61,804 bases of DNA, taken from assembly GCA_022770525.1 (NCBI GenBank), contig JALEHN010000003.1, forward strand, positions 1 to 61,804. The letters run 5' to 3'. This stretch comes from Clostridiales bacterium. Lineage in GTDB: Bacteria > Bacillota > Clostridia > Lachnospirales > Lachnospiraceae. The position numbers were made by a program, and so were the translations under genes. A model generated the notes under the pieces. It was not told the origin of the DNA. It did not search any database and worked only from the letters and a program-made list of their open reading frames with translations. Positions 42,316-52,043 of the stretch are shown here, one piece after another. The stretch's first letter is position 1; the number at the start of each line of letters is the position of its first letter.

Positions 42316-43311
42316 CTATATCAAAAGATCATGGTTTACAGACATGTAAAACATTTCCTTAATTCTTTCAAACTCCTGTGTCTGACCGAGAATCCACATC
42401 AACTTTGTGACCGTTGATTCCAGCGTCATGTCATAAGCCTCCAGAAGCTCATACTTTTCCTTGACCCTCATACCGACTTCATAAATCCCCATATCGCTGC
42501 CCTCATAAGGCACCTGTGTTGCCATCACAAGACATTTTCCCGCATCGATCCAGTGACGGATCTCACGGGTAAAACTGTCATGCGCATCGCATGGCACACC
42601 GCCCACACCAAAACTTTCAATAATCAAAGCGTCGTAATCTTTTTGAAGATACTTTAAAACTGTGGGCTTCATACCCGGAATTAATTTAAACACAAAGACC
42701 CGGTCACACAGCCGATGGTAAAATACCGGCTTTTGTCCCGGCACATAATCGCGGATATACCTGATAATTTTATTATTCCGGATTTGAGCGATATCCGGAA
42801 AATTAATACTTGAAAATGCATTGAAGCTTTTCGTCCGGCTTTTCCGTGACCTTGTCCCACAGATGACATGACCGTCAAACACAATGACAACACCACACGA
42901 TTCTTCGTCACAGGCATACAAAAAGCTGTCATACAGATTCAGCTTCGCATCTGTAATTTCTTTATCGATCGGGCGCTGTGCTCCTGTGAGAACAATAGGT
43001 TTTGGTGAATTCTGAATCAGATAAGACAGCGCTGCCGCCGTATAGGACATCGTATCCGTTCCGTGAAGCACAACAAAACCGTCATACCGGTCATAATTTT
43101 TGCAGATAGCCTCTGCAATAGCCACCCAGTGCTTTGGCTCCATATTTGTGCTGTCAATATTCATCAGCTGAATCTGTTCAACCTCACATAAATCAAAAAC
43201 AGACGGCACATGCTGCAGTATTTCCGCAGAAAACATCTTCGGCACCAGGCCCTCATCCGTACTTTTGGACGCAATCGTTCCGCCTGTTGCAATCAGCAAT
43301 ATTTTTTTCAC
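42316..43311 (-). CDS. ansA: Type I L-asparaginase
   Basis: The 331-residue cytoplasmic enzyme hydrolyses L-asparagine to aspartate and ammonia. Both catalytic motifs are present: IATGGTIASKSTDEG with the first Thr, and FVVLHGTDTMSYTAAAL with the second Thr-Asp pair. GVVIVFDGHVICGTRSRKS and IESFGVGGVPC are typical of the cytoplasmic type I enzyme. It has no signal peptide. The gene overlaps the upstream MBL-fold gene by 4 bp, so the two are translationally coupled. Confidence 0.95.
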   Translation of the reverse strand: MKKILLIATGGTIASKSTDEGLVPKMFSAEILQHVPSVFDLCEVEQIQLMNIDSTNMEPKHWVAIAEAICKNYDRYDGFVVLHGTDTMSYTAAALSYLIQNSPKPIVLTGAQRPIDKEITDAKLNLYDSFLYACDEESCGVVIVFDGHVICGTRSRKSRTKSFNAFSSINFPDIAQIRNNKIIRYIRDYVPGQKPVFYHRLCDRVFVFKLIPGMKPTVLKYLQKDYDALIIESFGVGGVPCDAHDSFTREIRHWIDAGKCLVMATQVPYEGSDMGIYEVGMRVKEKYELLEAYDMTLESTVTKLMWILGQTQEFERIKEMFYMSVNHDLLI

Positions 43312-43991
43312 AATTCAAATACCTCATTCTTATGATGTATTTTCACAATTTTTTTATTCTTCTCTGATGGATGTTCCTCAAGATATTTATCGATCCATTT
43401 GTAACCAATGCCAAAATGCATCGGAAAAACAACATCCGCATCAATATTTTTCAAAAATTCATCCATTCCGTACCAGTATGCCTCCTCAAGGCGATGGTCC
43501 AGCGGCGGTCCGAACACAAGATCATAATGATCTTTTTTCATCTGCTGTATAATCATCTTGTAATGCTTTTCCTGCCACTGATTCGAAATAGCCTCCCCGG
43601 TATTCCAATGCCACCAGTTCAGATCCCCAAAATGGCAGATACGTTTGCCGCATGTCTCCAATACAAAAGCCACTCCGACATCTGTTGAATAATAGGTTTT
43701 TATAAAAATGTCATCAACCTGGTACGTTCTGTTGCCATGTACCTTTGTAATCGCTTCATCATCCGGAAGCTCCTCAACATCGTCAGAAATGATATATTTG
43801 ATATGCTCGTACCGGTCTTTTAATTTAAATATTTCCGGATTATAATGATCCATATGTCCGTGACTTACAAATACATAAACCGGTACTGTCTTTTCAAAAA
43901 CCGGAAGCTCGCCCTTCCAGTAATCAAAAATCAGCACGCGATCCTCCATTTCAACACAAAATCCACTTAAATATAAATAAGTTACTTTCAT
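43308..43991 (-). CDS. MBL-fold metallo-hydrolase
   Basis: The 227-residue protein has the metallo-beta-lactamase-fold signature VFVSHGHMDHYNPEIF, with further metal ligands at CHFGDLNWW and VFPMHFG. Such proteins are often UlaG/YtnP-like hydrolases or lactonases, but the substrate here is unknown. I start at the ATG at 43991 (MKVTYLYLSGFCVEMEDRVL), which has a GGGGCAGAAG site; the frame extends to 44009. The stop overlaps the asparaginase ATG by 4 bp. Confidence 0.88.
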   Translation of the reverse strand: MKVTYLYLSGFCVEMEDRVLIFDYWKGELPVFEKTVPVYVFVSHGHMDHYNPEIFKLKDRYEHIKYIISDDVEELPDDEAITKVHGNRTYQVDDIFIKTYYSTDVGVAFVLETCGKRICHFGDLNWWHWNTGEAISNQWQEKHYKMIIQQMKKDHYDLVFGPPLDHRLEEAYWYGMDEFLKNIDADVVFPMHFGIGYKWIDKYLEEHPSEKNKKIVKIHHKNEVFEL

Positions 43992-44064
43992 ATCTTCTGC
44001 CCCTTTCAAGTCGGATACTTTATGTCTGTTTTATGATTTTTTGTCAGGCTTTAACAGCTGCATA

Positions 44065-45363
44065 TCATAAAACCTTATAAATTAACGGCTCTGTCACCGC
44101 GGCCTCATACCGTATATCATAAGCATTAAAAAATGCCTGACCCCACCGTTTGTCAAGTGGTTCATCATGATGGATCCATGCAAGAATATCACCCGCACAA
44201 ACTTTATCGCCAACCTTTTTATTCAACACGATACCTGCTGCCGGATTGATTTTATCCTCTTTTGTCGCACGCCCGGCACCGACTTCCATAGCAAGACGCC
44301 CGATTTCCATGGCAGTCATATGGTGAATATACCCGTCTGTCGGACTGATCATCGGTGTGACAATCTTTGCCGCCGGCAATAAATCCGTATGATCGATCTG
44401 TGCCGTATTGCCTTTCTGAGCATGAACCATCGCTTTAAACTTCTCAAACGCCGCCCCGTTTGCAATCACTTCCTCAAGCATTTTTTCAGCTTCAGCTTCA
44501 TTCTCTGCCTTTTTTGCCTGTACAAGCATGATTTTACCCGCAGTCATACAAAGCTCTGTGAAATCTTTCGGTCCCTGCCCCTTTAATGTGGCCACAGCCT
44601 CTTTAACCTCCAGCGCATTGCCGATGGCATTGCCAAGGGGCAGCTCCATATCCGTAATCATTGCCCGGACATTTCTTCCAAGAGACTTTCCGATATCAAT
44701 CATCATATCCGCAAGCGCCACAGCATCCTCTTTCGTTTTCATAAACGCACCGCTGCCGTACTTCACATCAAGTAAAATCGCATCACTTCCGGCAGCAAGT
44801 TTTTTAGACATAATACTGGATGCGATCAAAGGCATCGACTCCACCGTACCTGTAACATCTCTCAGCGCATAGAGTTTCTTATCTGCCGGCACAAGACTTC
44901 CGGTCTGGCCGATGATGGCAATGCCCAGATCATTCACCTGCCTGATAAAGTCTTCTTTACTGAGATAACAGTCGAACCCTTCAATAGACTCCAGTTTATC
45001 AAGGGTTCCTCCGGTATGCCCGAGGCCTCTTCCCGACATCTTGGCAATCTTTACACCGCATGCCGCCGCCATCGGCCCGAGCGCCATCGATGTCTTATCA
45101 CCGACACCGCCGGTGGAATGCTTATCTGCCTTGATTCCTTCAATACCGCTCAGATCAATGATGTCTCCGCTGTGCATCATTGCCAGCGTCAGATCACTTG
45201 TCTCTCTCTTATCCATACCTCTGAGTACAATCGCCATCAAAAGCGCGCTGACCTGATAATCCGGGATTTGGTTATCTGTATAAGCCCTGATCCAGTCATT
45301 AATTTCCTCTGTTGTCAGCGCCTTACCTTCTCTTTTTTTAATGATCAAATCAACAAACCGCAC
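44065..45363 (-). CDS. pdp: Pyrimidine-nucleoside phosphorylase
   Basis: The 432-residue enzyme splits uridine and thymidine (and deoxyuridine) with phosphate, feeding pyrimidine salvage. Motifs KADKHSTGGVGDKTSMALGP, KMSGRGLGHTGGTLDKLES and the C-terminal AGDILAWIHHDEP pyrimidine-binding tail are characteristic of the NP-II family. I start at a GTG at 45363 (the RFVDLIIKK N-terminus) with a GGGTGG site; an ATG seven codons earlier at 45384 is the alternative. It lies between the MBL/asparaginase pair and the L,D-transpeptidase gene. Confidence 0.95.
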   Translation of the reverse strand: MRFVDLIIKKREGKALTTEEINDWIRAYTDNQIPDYQVSALLMAIVLRGMDKRETSDLTLAMMHSGDIIDLSGIEGIKADKHSTGGVGDKTSMALGPMAAACGVKIAKMSGRGLGHTGGTLDKLESIEGFDCYLSKEDFIRQVNDLGIAIIGQTGSLVPADKKLYALRDVTGTVESMPLIASSIMSKKLAAGSDAILLDVKYGSGAFMKTKEDAVALADMMIDIGKSLGRNVRAMITDMELPLGNAIGNALEVKEAVATLKGQGPKDFTELCMTAGKIMLVQAKKAENEAEAEKMLEEVIANGAAFEKFKAMVHAQKGNTAQIDHTDLLPAAKIVTPMISPTDGYIHHMTAMEIGRLAMEVGAGRATKEDKINPAAGIVLNKKVGDKVCAGDILAWIHHDEPLDKRWGQAFFNAYDIRYEAAVTEPLIYKVL

Positions 45364-45465
45364 ACCAATCCACCCTTTCTCCATACAATGACCAAGCAGA
45401 TGCCTTTACAAAACGAATGACATCTGCTCTAATCAGTTAACATAACTTCTTTTTCTTAAATAAAA

Positions 45466-46860
45466 CTAATAGATAACAACAGGCGTACCGATCTCAACAT
45501 TCTGATACAGCACCTGCATCTTTGAATATGGCGTATTTACACAGCCATGGGAACCGTTGTAATAATAAATCGAGCCGCCGTAATTGCTTCTCCAGCTGGA
45601 ATCATGAATACCGTAAGAACCACCGATAAACGGAAGCCAGTAGGAAACAAATGACTCATACGGATCTTCCGGATTCAGACTGACAAGTGTCAGATTGACC
45701 GCCTTATTATTAATCTTATATGTGCCGCGCGGTGTATTGTGGCCTTTATTGACACATCCGGTAACGACCGGTGTATCTACAATCAGGTTCCCGTCTTTAT
45801 AAAACCACATATGCTGATTATCGATACTGATTTCAACATATGTATCTCCGACTTCATCTTCACCCCACTGTGCCGCAGTAGCATCATTATAGACTTCACG
45901 TTCTACACTTTCGCCTGCTTTCAGTTCTTCTATAATCGTCTCTGTTTCTTTTTCAGCGTCGATAGACCAGCCGTAATAACCGCCCTTGACTGTAACAACC
46001 GTACCGTAACTTGTTTCAAACTGACGGTCGTTGCCCCATGTCTGATATTCATCTTCCATAGCGTCCATATACGCTTTGACTTTTTCCTTATCAATATCTA
46101 TTTCGCCGTCTTCAGTCTGATACAGCCACTTATATGTGATCGTACTGTCAATGGTCTCATAAATATCACCGCCAATATGAAGCTTAATGGTCGTCCCCGC
46201 AATTTTATCGATTTCTTTAGTTTCTTCTTTAAATTCTTCAGAATCAACCGTAATCTCAGGCTCTTTATAACAGCCTTCAGCATCAATATCAACCCGGTAT
46301 CTGCTTTCCAGAACTGCTTTCGAAAGCGCCTCATACAGCTTTTCTTCATCAACACGGGTACCTTCTGTTTCCGGTATGACACGAATGCCGTCTGTATAAT
46401 CAATATAAGCATTCTGAGGATCAGCAATATCACTGCCGGACACCGCGTCAAGGGTCGAAATGGCAGCCCGCAGTTTATCTTCCTCAAAGCCCGGTTTGCT
46501 GTCAACCGTATAGAAATTAATATCCGTCAGGGAAAACAGCCAGCGCCACATACCCTGCTCCTTTTTAACATCGCGGACGCCTTCATAGGTGGCCAGAAAT
46601 CCTATATCCTCTCCTGAGAGTATTTCCGTCTTGCCGCCTCTTTCCATAATACGAAGCGTATAATTTGAGCGATGTTCTTCCAGTTTTTTCATCGCCTGAC
46701 TTACCGATTCATTTGAACAATTCACACCATTAATCCATGTTCCCGGATAAAAATGACCGGAGTAATACACGGACACAAAAACATATAACGCCAGAAGAAG
46801 AAATACCGGAATACATACGCCGAGAATAATTCTTCTTACTTTTATACTTAACTTTATCAT
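45466..46860 (-). CDS. L,D-transpeptidase (YkuD) with peptidoglycan-binding domains
   Basis: The 464-residue protein has an N-terminal membrane anchor (residues about 8-30). Two PG_binding_4-type domains follow (WINGVNCSNESVSQAMKKL; ERGGKTEILSGEDIG), and then a C-terminal YkuD catalytic domain with YGIHDSSW and SHGCVNTP near residue 438, which holds the catalytic Cys. It forms 3-3 crosslinks in peptidoglycan or attaches proteins outside the membrane. I start at the ATG at 46860; a frame seven codons longer (46881) lacks a ribosome site. The gene stands alone and resembles widely distributed clostridial YkuD proteins. Confidence 0.93.
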   Translation of the reverse strand: MIKLSIKVRRIILGVCIPVFLLLALYVFVSVYYSGHFYPGTWINGVNCSNESVSQAMKKLEEHRSNYTLRIMERGGKTEILSGEDIGFLATYEGVRDVKKEQGMWRWLFSLTDINFYTVDSKPGFEEDKLRAAISTLDAVSGSDIADPQNAYIDYTDGIRVIPETEGTRVDEEKLYEALSKAVLESRYRVDIDAEGCYKEPEITVDSEEFKEETKEIDKIAGTTIKLHIGGDIYETIDSTITYKWLYQTEDGEIDIDKEKVKAYMDAMEDEYQTWGNDRQFETSYGTVVTVKGGYYGWSIDAEKETETIIEELKAGESVEREVYNDATAAQWGEDEVGDTYVEISIDNQHMWFYKDGNLIVDTPVVTGCVNKGHNTPRGTYKINNKAVNLTLVSLNPEDPYESFVSYWLPFIGGSYGIHDSSWRSNYGGSIYYYNGSHGCVNTPYSKMQVLYQNVEIGTPVVIY

Positions 46861-47059
46861 TCGCCGACCTGCCTTTATCATAATTACAATATAGTATATA
46901 TAATTTTCAAATCGTATTTGTATGCATTTCCTAAATATTATATTACATTTTCTTTAAATAATCATCTAAAAAATACGTTTCCGAATAAATTTTTTTATTC
47001 AGCACAAACTAATCGAAGCAGTTAACACAGCTGCTAATAAAGTTAAGGAGTGTTTTGTT

Positions 47060-47218
47060 ATGGATAAGAATGTTTGTATCGCCTGCTCAATCAAAAACTG
47101 CAGACATCATGATGATCACGAGGATTATTGTACACTCTCCCAGATTAAAGTAGGTACCCATGAGGCCAATCCTACAAAAATCGAATGTGTAGACTGTGAA
47201 TCTTTTGTACTGAAATAA
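47060..47218 (+). CDS. DUF1540 domain protein (52 aa)
   Basis: The 52-residue protein (MDKNVCIACSIKNCRHH...) has the DUF1540 pattern: C-x2-C-x4-C near the N-terminus, HEDYCTLSQIKVG in the middle and CVDCESFVLK at the end. The cysteines and histidines probably bind a metal ion. DUF1540 proteins are small and abundant in Clostridia, where some are sporulation-linked; no reaction is known. An AAGGAG ribosome site precedes the ATG at the right distance. It is the only plus-strand gene in this stretch and lies next to a large hairpin and the DnaA-box cluster. Confidence 0.9.
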   Translation: MDKNVCIACSIKNCRHHDDHEDYCTLSQIKVGTHEANPTKIECVDCESFVLK

Positions 47219-47271
47219 AAAAGATCCACCCGATACCCGTTCATAAAAAATTGTGGTGATCATTCAAAGCC

Positions 47272-47324
47272 CGGTACATCGGTCCCGAAGTTATTGAGCC
47301 CGTTATTGGCAAACCGATGTACCG
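47272..47324. repeat. Large hairpin after the DUF1540 gene
   Basis: CGGTACATCGGT (47272-47283) and ACCGATGTACCG (47313-47324) form a perfect 12-bp stem with a 29-nt loop. No T run follows on either strand, so it is not a typical terminator. The loop itself carries a diverged CCCG..TTATTG direct repeat. Confidence 0.7.
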
Positions 47325-47374
47325 GCTCTGAATCGTTACAAGTTATGAACAATTTCCACCATTTTGAAAATGGT

Positions 47375-47467
47375 TTATCCACATATAAATCCGCCATTTT
47401 TCGACATTTTGTGTATAGTTATTCACGTTTTGTGGATTTATTGTGGATAACTTTTCTGTTATCCACA
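47375..47467. promoter_or_regulatory. Cluster of DnaA boxes
   Basis: Three perfect TTATCCACA boxes lie within 93 bp: 47375-47383 (plus), 47442-47450 (minus) and 47459-47467 (plus). Near-matches are TTATTCACG (47419-47427) and TGTGGATTT (47431-47439). The last two perfect boxes form a 10-bp inverted repeat (47442-47451 with 47458-47467). This is the Firmicute DnaA consensus. The cluster sits between DUF1540 and yhaN, far from any dnaA/dnaN gene. Confidence 0.85.
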
Positions 47468-47469
47468 CG

Positions 47470-47505
47470 ATTTTACACGCTATTTTACACGCGGTTTTAC
47501 AGTGC
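47470..47505. repeat. 12-bp iteron-like repeats beside the DnaA boxes
   Basis: ATTTTACACGC occurs at 47470-47480 and 47482-47492, with a weaker GTTTTACAG copy from 47494. They run into the yhaN stop codon. Confidence 0.7.
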
Positions 47506-49248
47506 CGTATAGCTGTATCCGCAGCCCAGTTCATCGAGTATTTTTTCCTCCCGGTGATGGCATGTAAACAAAATAATCTGTGCGCGGTTCTTTCCGGCAA
47601 GCCATTCCAATATCCGTTTCAGACGCATATCATCATAATAAGCAAAACAGTCATCCATGATCATCGGCATCTGTTCATCTTCAAAAATGAGACTTCCTGT
47701 ACAAAAACGAAGTGCAAAGTAAATCTGATCGATCGAGGCCGCACTGAGCCTGTTTAAAGGAATCAGCTGCTTTGTCCCGTCAAGCCGCACATTCAGCTTT
47801 TCATCTATGATTACCGACCGGCTTTCCTGTCCGGCAATCTCGCTGAAAATATCCGCAACCTGCTCATTGAGCTGTTTGCCGAACTTCTGATGAATCTCTC
47901 CCGACAGATCTGAAATAACCATCTTTGCCAGGGCAACCGCTTCCAGTTCTTTCTTATACTTTCTGTTTTCCTCTGCGGCCTGCTCATAAGCAGCTCTCAC
48001 ATCATCGATCTTTACCCTTTTTTCCTCCAACTGTTCTTTTTCCCATGCCAGACGTTCCAGCTGACTGGTCACTGAAGCACTTTCCTCATTCAGCTGTTCA
48101 AGGTTTTTCTGAAGCCTTTCCGAATATCCCGGCCCATCCAGCTGCTGTCCGTATTTTTTAATATAAGGAGACAGATGCTTTTGAATACTTTGCAATTCAT
48201 TTTCGTAGCTTTCCACATCTATGACATCTTCCGGTTTCTTAAAAGATGTCTTTGCCGCAGCAATAAAGGCACCTGCTAAAAGCACGCCTGCCAGTACTTT
48301 ATATATCATCCGGTCAAGGCCCATGCCCCACTGGATCAGCATCCATGCCGCCGCCAGTACTGTCAGCAGAAGAAAGATTCTGAAGCTCCACTGACCAAAC
48401 AGTCCCACATCTTTCCTTTTCTCAGCGTGATCCTCTTCTTTTTTCAAAGACAACAGAAGCGTCCTTCGCTGCTCCAGAAGCTTCAGCCCTTCCATGCGTT
48501 CCCGGCGCTCTCTCGCTCTGACCTCGGATATTTTTTCCCTGCACTCATTGATCTGCTTTGTGAGAACTTCTTTTTTCTTCCGAAGCTCCTCCTCAGTCTT
48601 TACAAGGCTTCGCTGTGTTTCCTCAACAGGCACCTCCGACATCATATCTCTTTTCAGCTTTTCCATCCGGTCTGCCGGCATATGTGCCTTGATCTTTTTC
48701 TCTTCTTCATTTAAAGAAGCCAGCGCCCTGCCGATATCCACCGTGCCGTCATGACTCATGGACATATTGACCATATAACTCTGAAGCGATGACGCAAACC
48801 GGTCATCAAGCCTGCTTTCCTGCTGAGCGATACTGATGGTATTTTTATAATTCGCCTCGGTAAGCCCGGGGATCAGTTCATCGATACGTCCTGTTTTTAA
48901 AACAATTTCGGCACCGGTAACATCGTCAAACACCGAAAACTGCTCATCTTCTTTATAGAAATTTCTATAGATCCTATACCTTTTACCGCCATGCTCGAAA
49001 ATCATCAGCCCTTCGTATCCCCGCACATCGTCCCACGGCTGACAGCGGGAATAATCATCATTGGCCGCGCCTTTGCCCCGAAGCCGTGTCACCCCGAAAA
49101 GCATCGCCTTTATAAAACGGTGAATGGTTGATTTCCCCGCTTCATTGCCGCCATAGATAATATTGATTCCCGGCCTGAGTGACAAAGATTTCTGATGAAA
49201 TTTTCCGAAATGATATAACTTTAGTTCTCTGATAACCAACTTTTCCAC
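47497..49248 (-). CDS. yhaN: YhaN-like SMC/Rad50-type ATPase
   Basis: The 583-residue protein has a Rad50/SbcC-like head split over its ends: Walker A INIIYGGNEAGKSTIHRF near residue 34 and a C-terminal Walker B MPMIMDDCFAYYDD with a following LTA-like end. A central coiled coil (residues about 190-290 and 350-450) is interrupted by one or two hydrophobic helices (FRIFLLLTVLAAAWMLI). Membrane helices in the middle of the coiled coil are characteristic of B. subtilis YhaN. It is shorter than true SbcC. The partner exonuclease yhaO lies 1 bp upstream. A GTG at 49248 is the start. A DNA-repair role at the membrane is inferred. Confidence 0.88.
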   Translation of the reverse strand: MEKLVIRELKLYHFGKFHQKSLSLRPGINIIYGGNEAGKSTIHRFIKAMLFGVTRLRGKGAANDDYSRCQPWDDVRGYEGLMIFEHGGKRYRIYRNFYKEDEQFSVFDDVTGAEIVLKTGRIDELIPGLTEANYKNTISIAQQESRLDDRFASSLQSYMVNMSMSHDGTVDIGRALASLNEEEKKIKAHMPADRMEKLKRDMMSEVPVEETQRSLVKTEEELRKKKEVLTKQINECREKISEVRARERRERMEGLKLLEQRRTLLLSLKKEEDHAEKRKDVGLFGQWSFRIFLLLTVLAAAWMLIQWGMGLDRMIYKVLAGVLLAGAFIAAAKTSFKKPEDVIDVESYENELQSIQKHLSPYIKKYGQQLDGPGYSERLQKNLEQLNEESASVTSQLERLAWEKEQLEEKRVKIDDVRAAYEQAAEENRKYKKELEAVALAKMVISDLSGEIHQKFGKQLNEQVADIFSEIAGQESRSVIIDEKLNVRLDGTKQLIPLNRLSAASIDQIYFALRFCTGSLIFEDEQMPMIMDDCFAYYDDMRLKRILEWLAGKNRAQIILFTCHHREEKILDELGCGYSYTAL

Positions 49249-49249
49249 C

Positions 49250-50296
49250 TCACTGGAGCAATGCCTTCAATCCGTAATACAATGCTTTATTTTTTGATTC
49301 CTGCTCTGCAGGCAGCGCACGCACCTTCTGTATGTACATGCCGATGACATTATCCCTGTTTGCGGCATACAATGCGTCAAAATCATAATCCGGCTCGGTC
49401 CGGTCCTCAATCTCCGCCACATTGCCCAGCCGATACATCTGTTCCAAATCCATCTCCATGTCCGGGTCTCGAAAGCCTGACAGAATAATCTTATAAATAT
49501 GCTGATTCCCGTACTTTGCAATCTCTTCGGCAGCAAAATCCACAGCCATACCCCACGGCATGCGGCCATCCATCACCACTGTAAAATGGATATACTGACG
49601 GCCCTGAACCGGTACGAATTGTGTCTGCACGGCTGTCCCGTCCCAGGTTCCCATGATATAGCCGTGTTCCCCGGTGTCATTTCTGTCAATCGGCACAAGT
49701 GCGCCTGAATACGCCATCTTACCGTCATACATGATGGCCGGCTTGTGGATATGCCCCATGGCAGCATAATCAAACCCTGATTCCGACAGCTTTTTCATGT
49801 TGATCGGTACATGGGTGCTGTCACCGCCATGGGCCAGCAATATATGACAGCCTTCTTCCTGAAACGGCCTGATATGATCATAAAGCGGCGTCTCAATCTC
49901 AAAGTTTTCATAGCTGAGACCGTAAACATAAGTCTTTTCCTGCGTAAAATGCAGGCACTCCATCTTTTGGGATTTGAAAAAACTGACATTCTCGCTCCAC
50001 TCAAAAGAAAGATACCGTGAATCATGCCTGAGATAATCATGATTGCCCGCCATTATAACAATGCGCACCGGCTTTATCCCTGCAAACCGGTAATTCAATT
50101 CTTTCAGTTCACGCAGCAGCGGCGCCCGGTGAAACAAATCTCCCGCAATAAAAACAAAATCAACATTCTCAGCTTTTGCCGTATCAAGCACTTCATAAAA
50201 TGCTTCCCATATCTCTTTAGACCGCTGCTCCGCCCACGGGCAGCCGGTATCCGGCACTGCCCCCAGGTGCACATCTGCAATATGCATAAACTTCAT
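49250..50296 (-). CDS. yhaO: YhaO-like DNA repair exonuclease (SbcD-type phosphoesterase)
   Basis: The 348-residue protein has the Mre11/SbcD phosphoesterase motifs: MHIADVHLGAV, FIAGDLFHRAP, VIMAGNHDYLR, ILLAHGGDST and AMGHIHKPAIM. A C-terminal capping domain follows. It should be the nuclease partner of the YhaN ATPase encoded 1 bp downstream. I start at the ATG at 50296 with an AGGAAGTGG site; the frame extends to 50323. Confidence 0.93.
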   Translation of the reverse strand: MKFMHIADVHLGAVPDTGCPWAEQRSKEIWEAFYEVLDTAKAENVDFVFIAGDLFHRAPLLRELKELNYRFAGIKPVRIVIMAGNHDYLRHDSRYLSFEWSENVSFFKSQKMECLHFTQEKTYVYGLSYENFEIETPLYDHIRPFQEEGCHILLAHGGDSTHVPINMKKLSESGFDYAAMGHIHKPAIMYDGKMAYSGALVPIDRNDTGEHGYIMGTWDGTAVQTQFVPVQGRQYIHFTVVMDGRMPWGMAVDFAAEEIAKYGNQHIYKIILSGFRDPDMEMDLEQMYRLGNVAEIEDRTEPDYDFDALYAANRDNVIGMYIQKVRALPAEQESKNKALYYGLKALLQ

Positions 50297-50352
50297 ACAA
50301 CCACTTCCTGTTTCCAACTTCATGTTACTTTGGTACTCCCTTTAAACGCAGT

Positions 50353-50392
50353 AAAGGATGCGATATACTATGAAAAGTATATCACATCCTTT
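50353..50392 (-). terminator. Hairpin after asnS
   Basis: A 17-bp stem (arms 50353-50369 and 50376-50392, one G-U) with a 6-nt loop lies between asnS and yhaO. It has TTT at either side, so it probably ends asnS transcription. Confidence 0.6.
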
Positions 50393-50444
50393 AATTCATT
50401 GCAAACATTTGTTCTGTTTTTTGTTCCAATCAGTCTCCGGATTT

Positions 50445-51836
50445 TTATAACTCACAGTTATTGACTGTTCTAGGGAACGGAATAACGTCACGGATATTGG
50501 CCATACCTGTAAGATACATCACACATCTTTCAAAACCAAGGCCGAAGCCCGCATGTCTTGTAGAACCATAGCGTCTCAGATCCAGATAGAAGCCGTAATC
50601 CTCTTCTTTAAGTCCCAGTTCCTTCATGCGGCCAAGAAGCTTGTCATAGTCATCCTCTCTCTGGCTGCCGCCGATAATCTCTCCGATACCCGGTACAAGC
50701 AGATCCATTGCCGCAACTGTTTTATTGTCATCATTGAGTTTCATATAAAATGCCTTGATTTCCTTCGGATAATCCGTCACAAATACCGGCTTTTTAAATA
50801 CCTTTTCTGTCAGGTATCTTTCATGCTCTGTCTGAAGGTCTGTGCCCCATTCTACCTTATAATCAAACTTGTCATTATTCTTCTTCAGAATCTCAACAGC
50901 TTCTGTATAAGTCACATGGGCAAAATCGGAATTTGCAACATGGGTCAGACGTTCGATCAGTCCCTTGTCCACAAACTGATTGAAGAACTTCATCTCTTCC
51001 GGCGCATTTTCCATCACATAATTAATGATATATTTCATCATGCTTTCGGCCAGATCCATATTGTCTGAAAGATCTGCAAACGCAATCTCCGGCTCAATCA
51101 TCCAGAACTCTGCCGCATGGCGTGTCGTGTTTGAATTTTCCGCACGGAATGTCGGCCCGAATGTATAGATATTTCTGAAAGCCATCGCATAAGTCTCGCC
51201 ATTAAGCTGTCCGCTGACGGTGAGGTTTGTCGGCTTTCCGAAGAAATCCTGCTTAAAATCCACAGTTCCGTCCTCATTTTTAGGAATATTGTTCAAATCC
51301 ATGGTCGTTACCTGGAACATCTCACCGGCACCTTCACAGTCGCTTCCTGTAATCAGCGGTGTGTGCACATAAACAAAATCTCTCTCCTGGAAAAACTTAT
51401 GAATGGCATAAGCAATCAGTGACCGCACACGGAACACTGCCTGGAAAGTATTTGTTCTCGGTCTTAAATGAGAAATTGTACGCAGATATTCAAATGTATG
51501 GCGTTTCGGCTGAAGCGGATAGTCCGGCGTGGAAGCACCTTCCACTGTCACCTCATCGGCCTGGATTTCAAACGGCTGCTTTGCGTTTGGTGTCGCAACA
51601 AGTGTACCGCGGACAATCACTGCCGCACCCACATTCAATGCTGAAATCTCGGCAAAATTTGCCATCGTATCGTGATAGACAACCTGCAGTGTCTGAAAAT
51701 AAGTACCGTCATTGATCACAAGAAATCCAAACGACTTTGAATCTCTGATATTGCGGATCCAGCCGCCGATTGTTACCTCTTTATCGATAAAAGCCGCACT
51801 GTTCTTATATAATTCTTTTACGGTTGTAAGTTGCAT
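50445..51836 (-). CDS. asnS: Asparaginyl-tRNA synthetase
   Basis: The 463-residue class IIb synthetase charges tRNA-Asn. An N-terminal OB-fold ([20 protein letters not shown]) is followed by the catalytic core with [24 protein letters not shown] (motif 2 region) and [15 protein letters not shown] (motif 3). The length matches E. coli AsnS. I start at the ATG at 51836 with a GGGAGGCG site; the frame extends to 51851. No T-box is visible upstream. Unlike many bacteria that use the GatCAB route, this organism can make Asn-tRNA directly. Confidence 0.97.
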   Translation of the reverse strand: MQLTTVKELYKNSAAFIDKEVTIGGWIRNIRDSKSFGFLVINDGTYFQTLQVVYHDTMANFAEISALNVGAAVIVRGTLVATPNAKQPFEIQADEVTVEGASTPDYPLQPKRHTFEYLRTISHLRPRTNTFQAVFRVRSLIAYAIHKFFQERDFVYVHTPLITGSDCEGAGEMFQVTTMDLNNIPKNEDGTVDFKQDFFGKPTNLTVSGQLNGETYAMAFRNIYTFGPTFRAENSNTTRHAAEFWMIEPEIAFADLSDNMDLAESMMKYIINYVMENAPEEMKFFNQFVDKGLIERLTHVANSDFAHVTYTEAVEILKKNNDKFDYKVEWGTDLQTEHERYLTEKVFKKPVFVTDYPKEIKAFYMKLNDDNKTVAAMDLLVPGIGEIIGGSQREDDYDKLLGRMKELGLKEEDYGFYLDLRRYGSTRHAGFGLGFERCVMYLTGMANIRDVIPFPRTVNNCEL

Positions 51837-51911
51837 AATCGCGCCTCCCAATAGATTTTATCTTAAATTCATAGCTGTTATCTATCATAACACATCTTTC
51901 CGATTTTATCC

Positions 51912-51967
51912 ATATTTTATTGAAACTATTCGGAGCCGGATATTTTATTGAAACTATTCGGAGCCGG
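51912..51967. repeat. Perfect 28-bp tandem duplication
   Basis: A 28-bp unit starting ATATTTTATTGAAAC and ending CGGAGCCGG is repeated exactly at 51912-51939 and 51940-51967. It lies in the asnS upstream region, after the HAD-VanW gene's promoter side. Confidence 0.95.
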
Positions 51968-52043
51968 ATTGGCATCGGATAAAGTCGAAACAATCCGTTT
52001 GGCATCTTTTGATCCCGACATCAAATGACAAAGGCAAAAATGA

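Noticed and set aside
47340..47505. Chromosomal oriC.
   Set aside because: Despite the DnaA boxes, neither dnaA nor dnaN nor other origin-linked genes are here; a DnaA-binding cluster is the safer call.
51837..52043. T-box upstream of asnS.
   Set aside because: Only a 28-bp tandem duplication and a weak -10-like box are visible; no T-box core or terminator.
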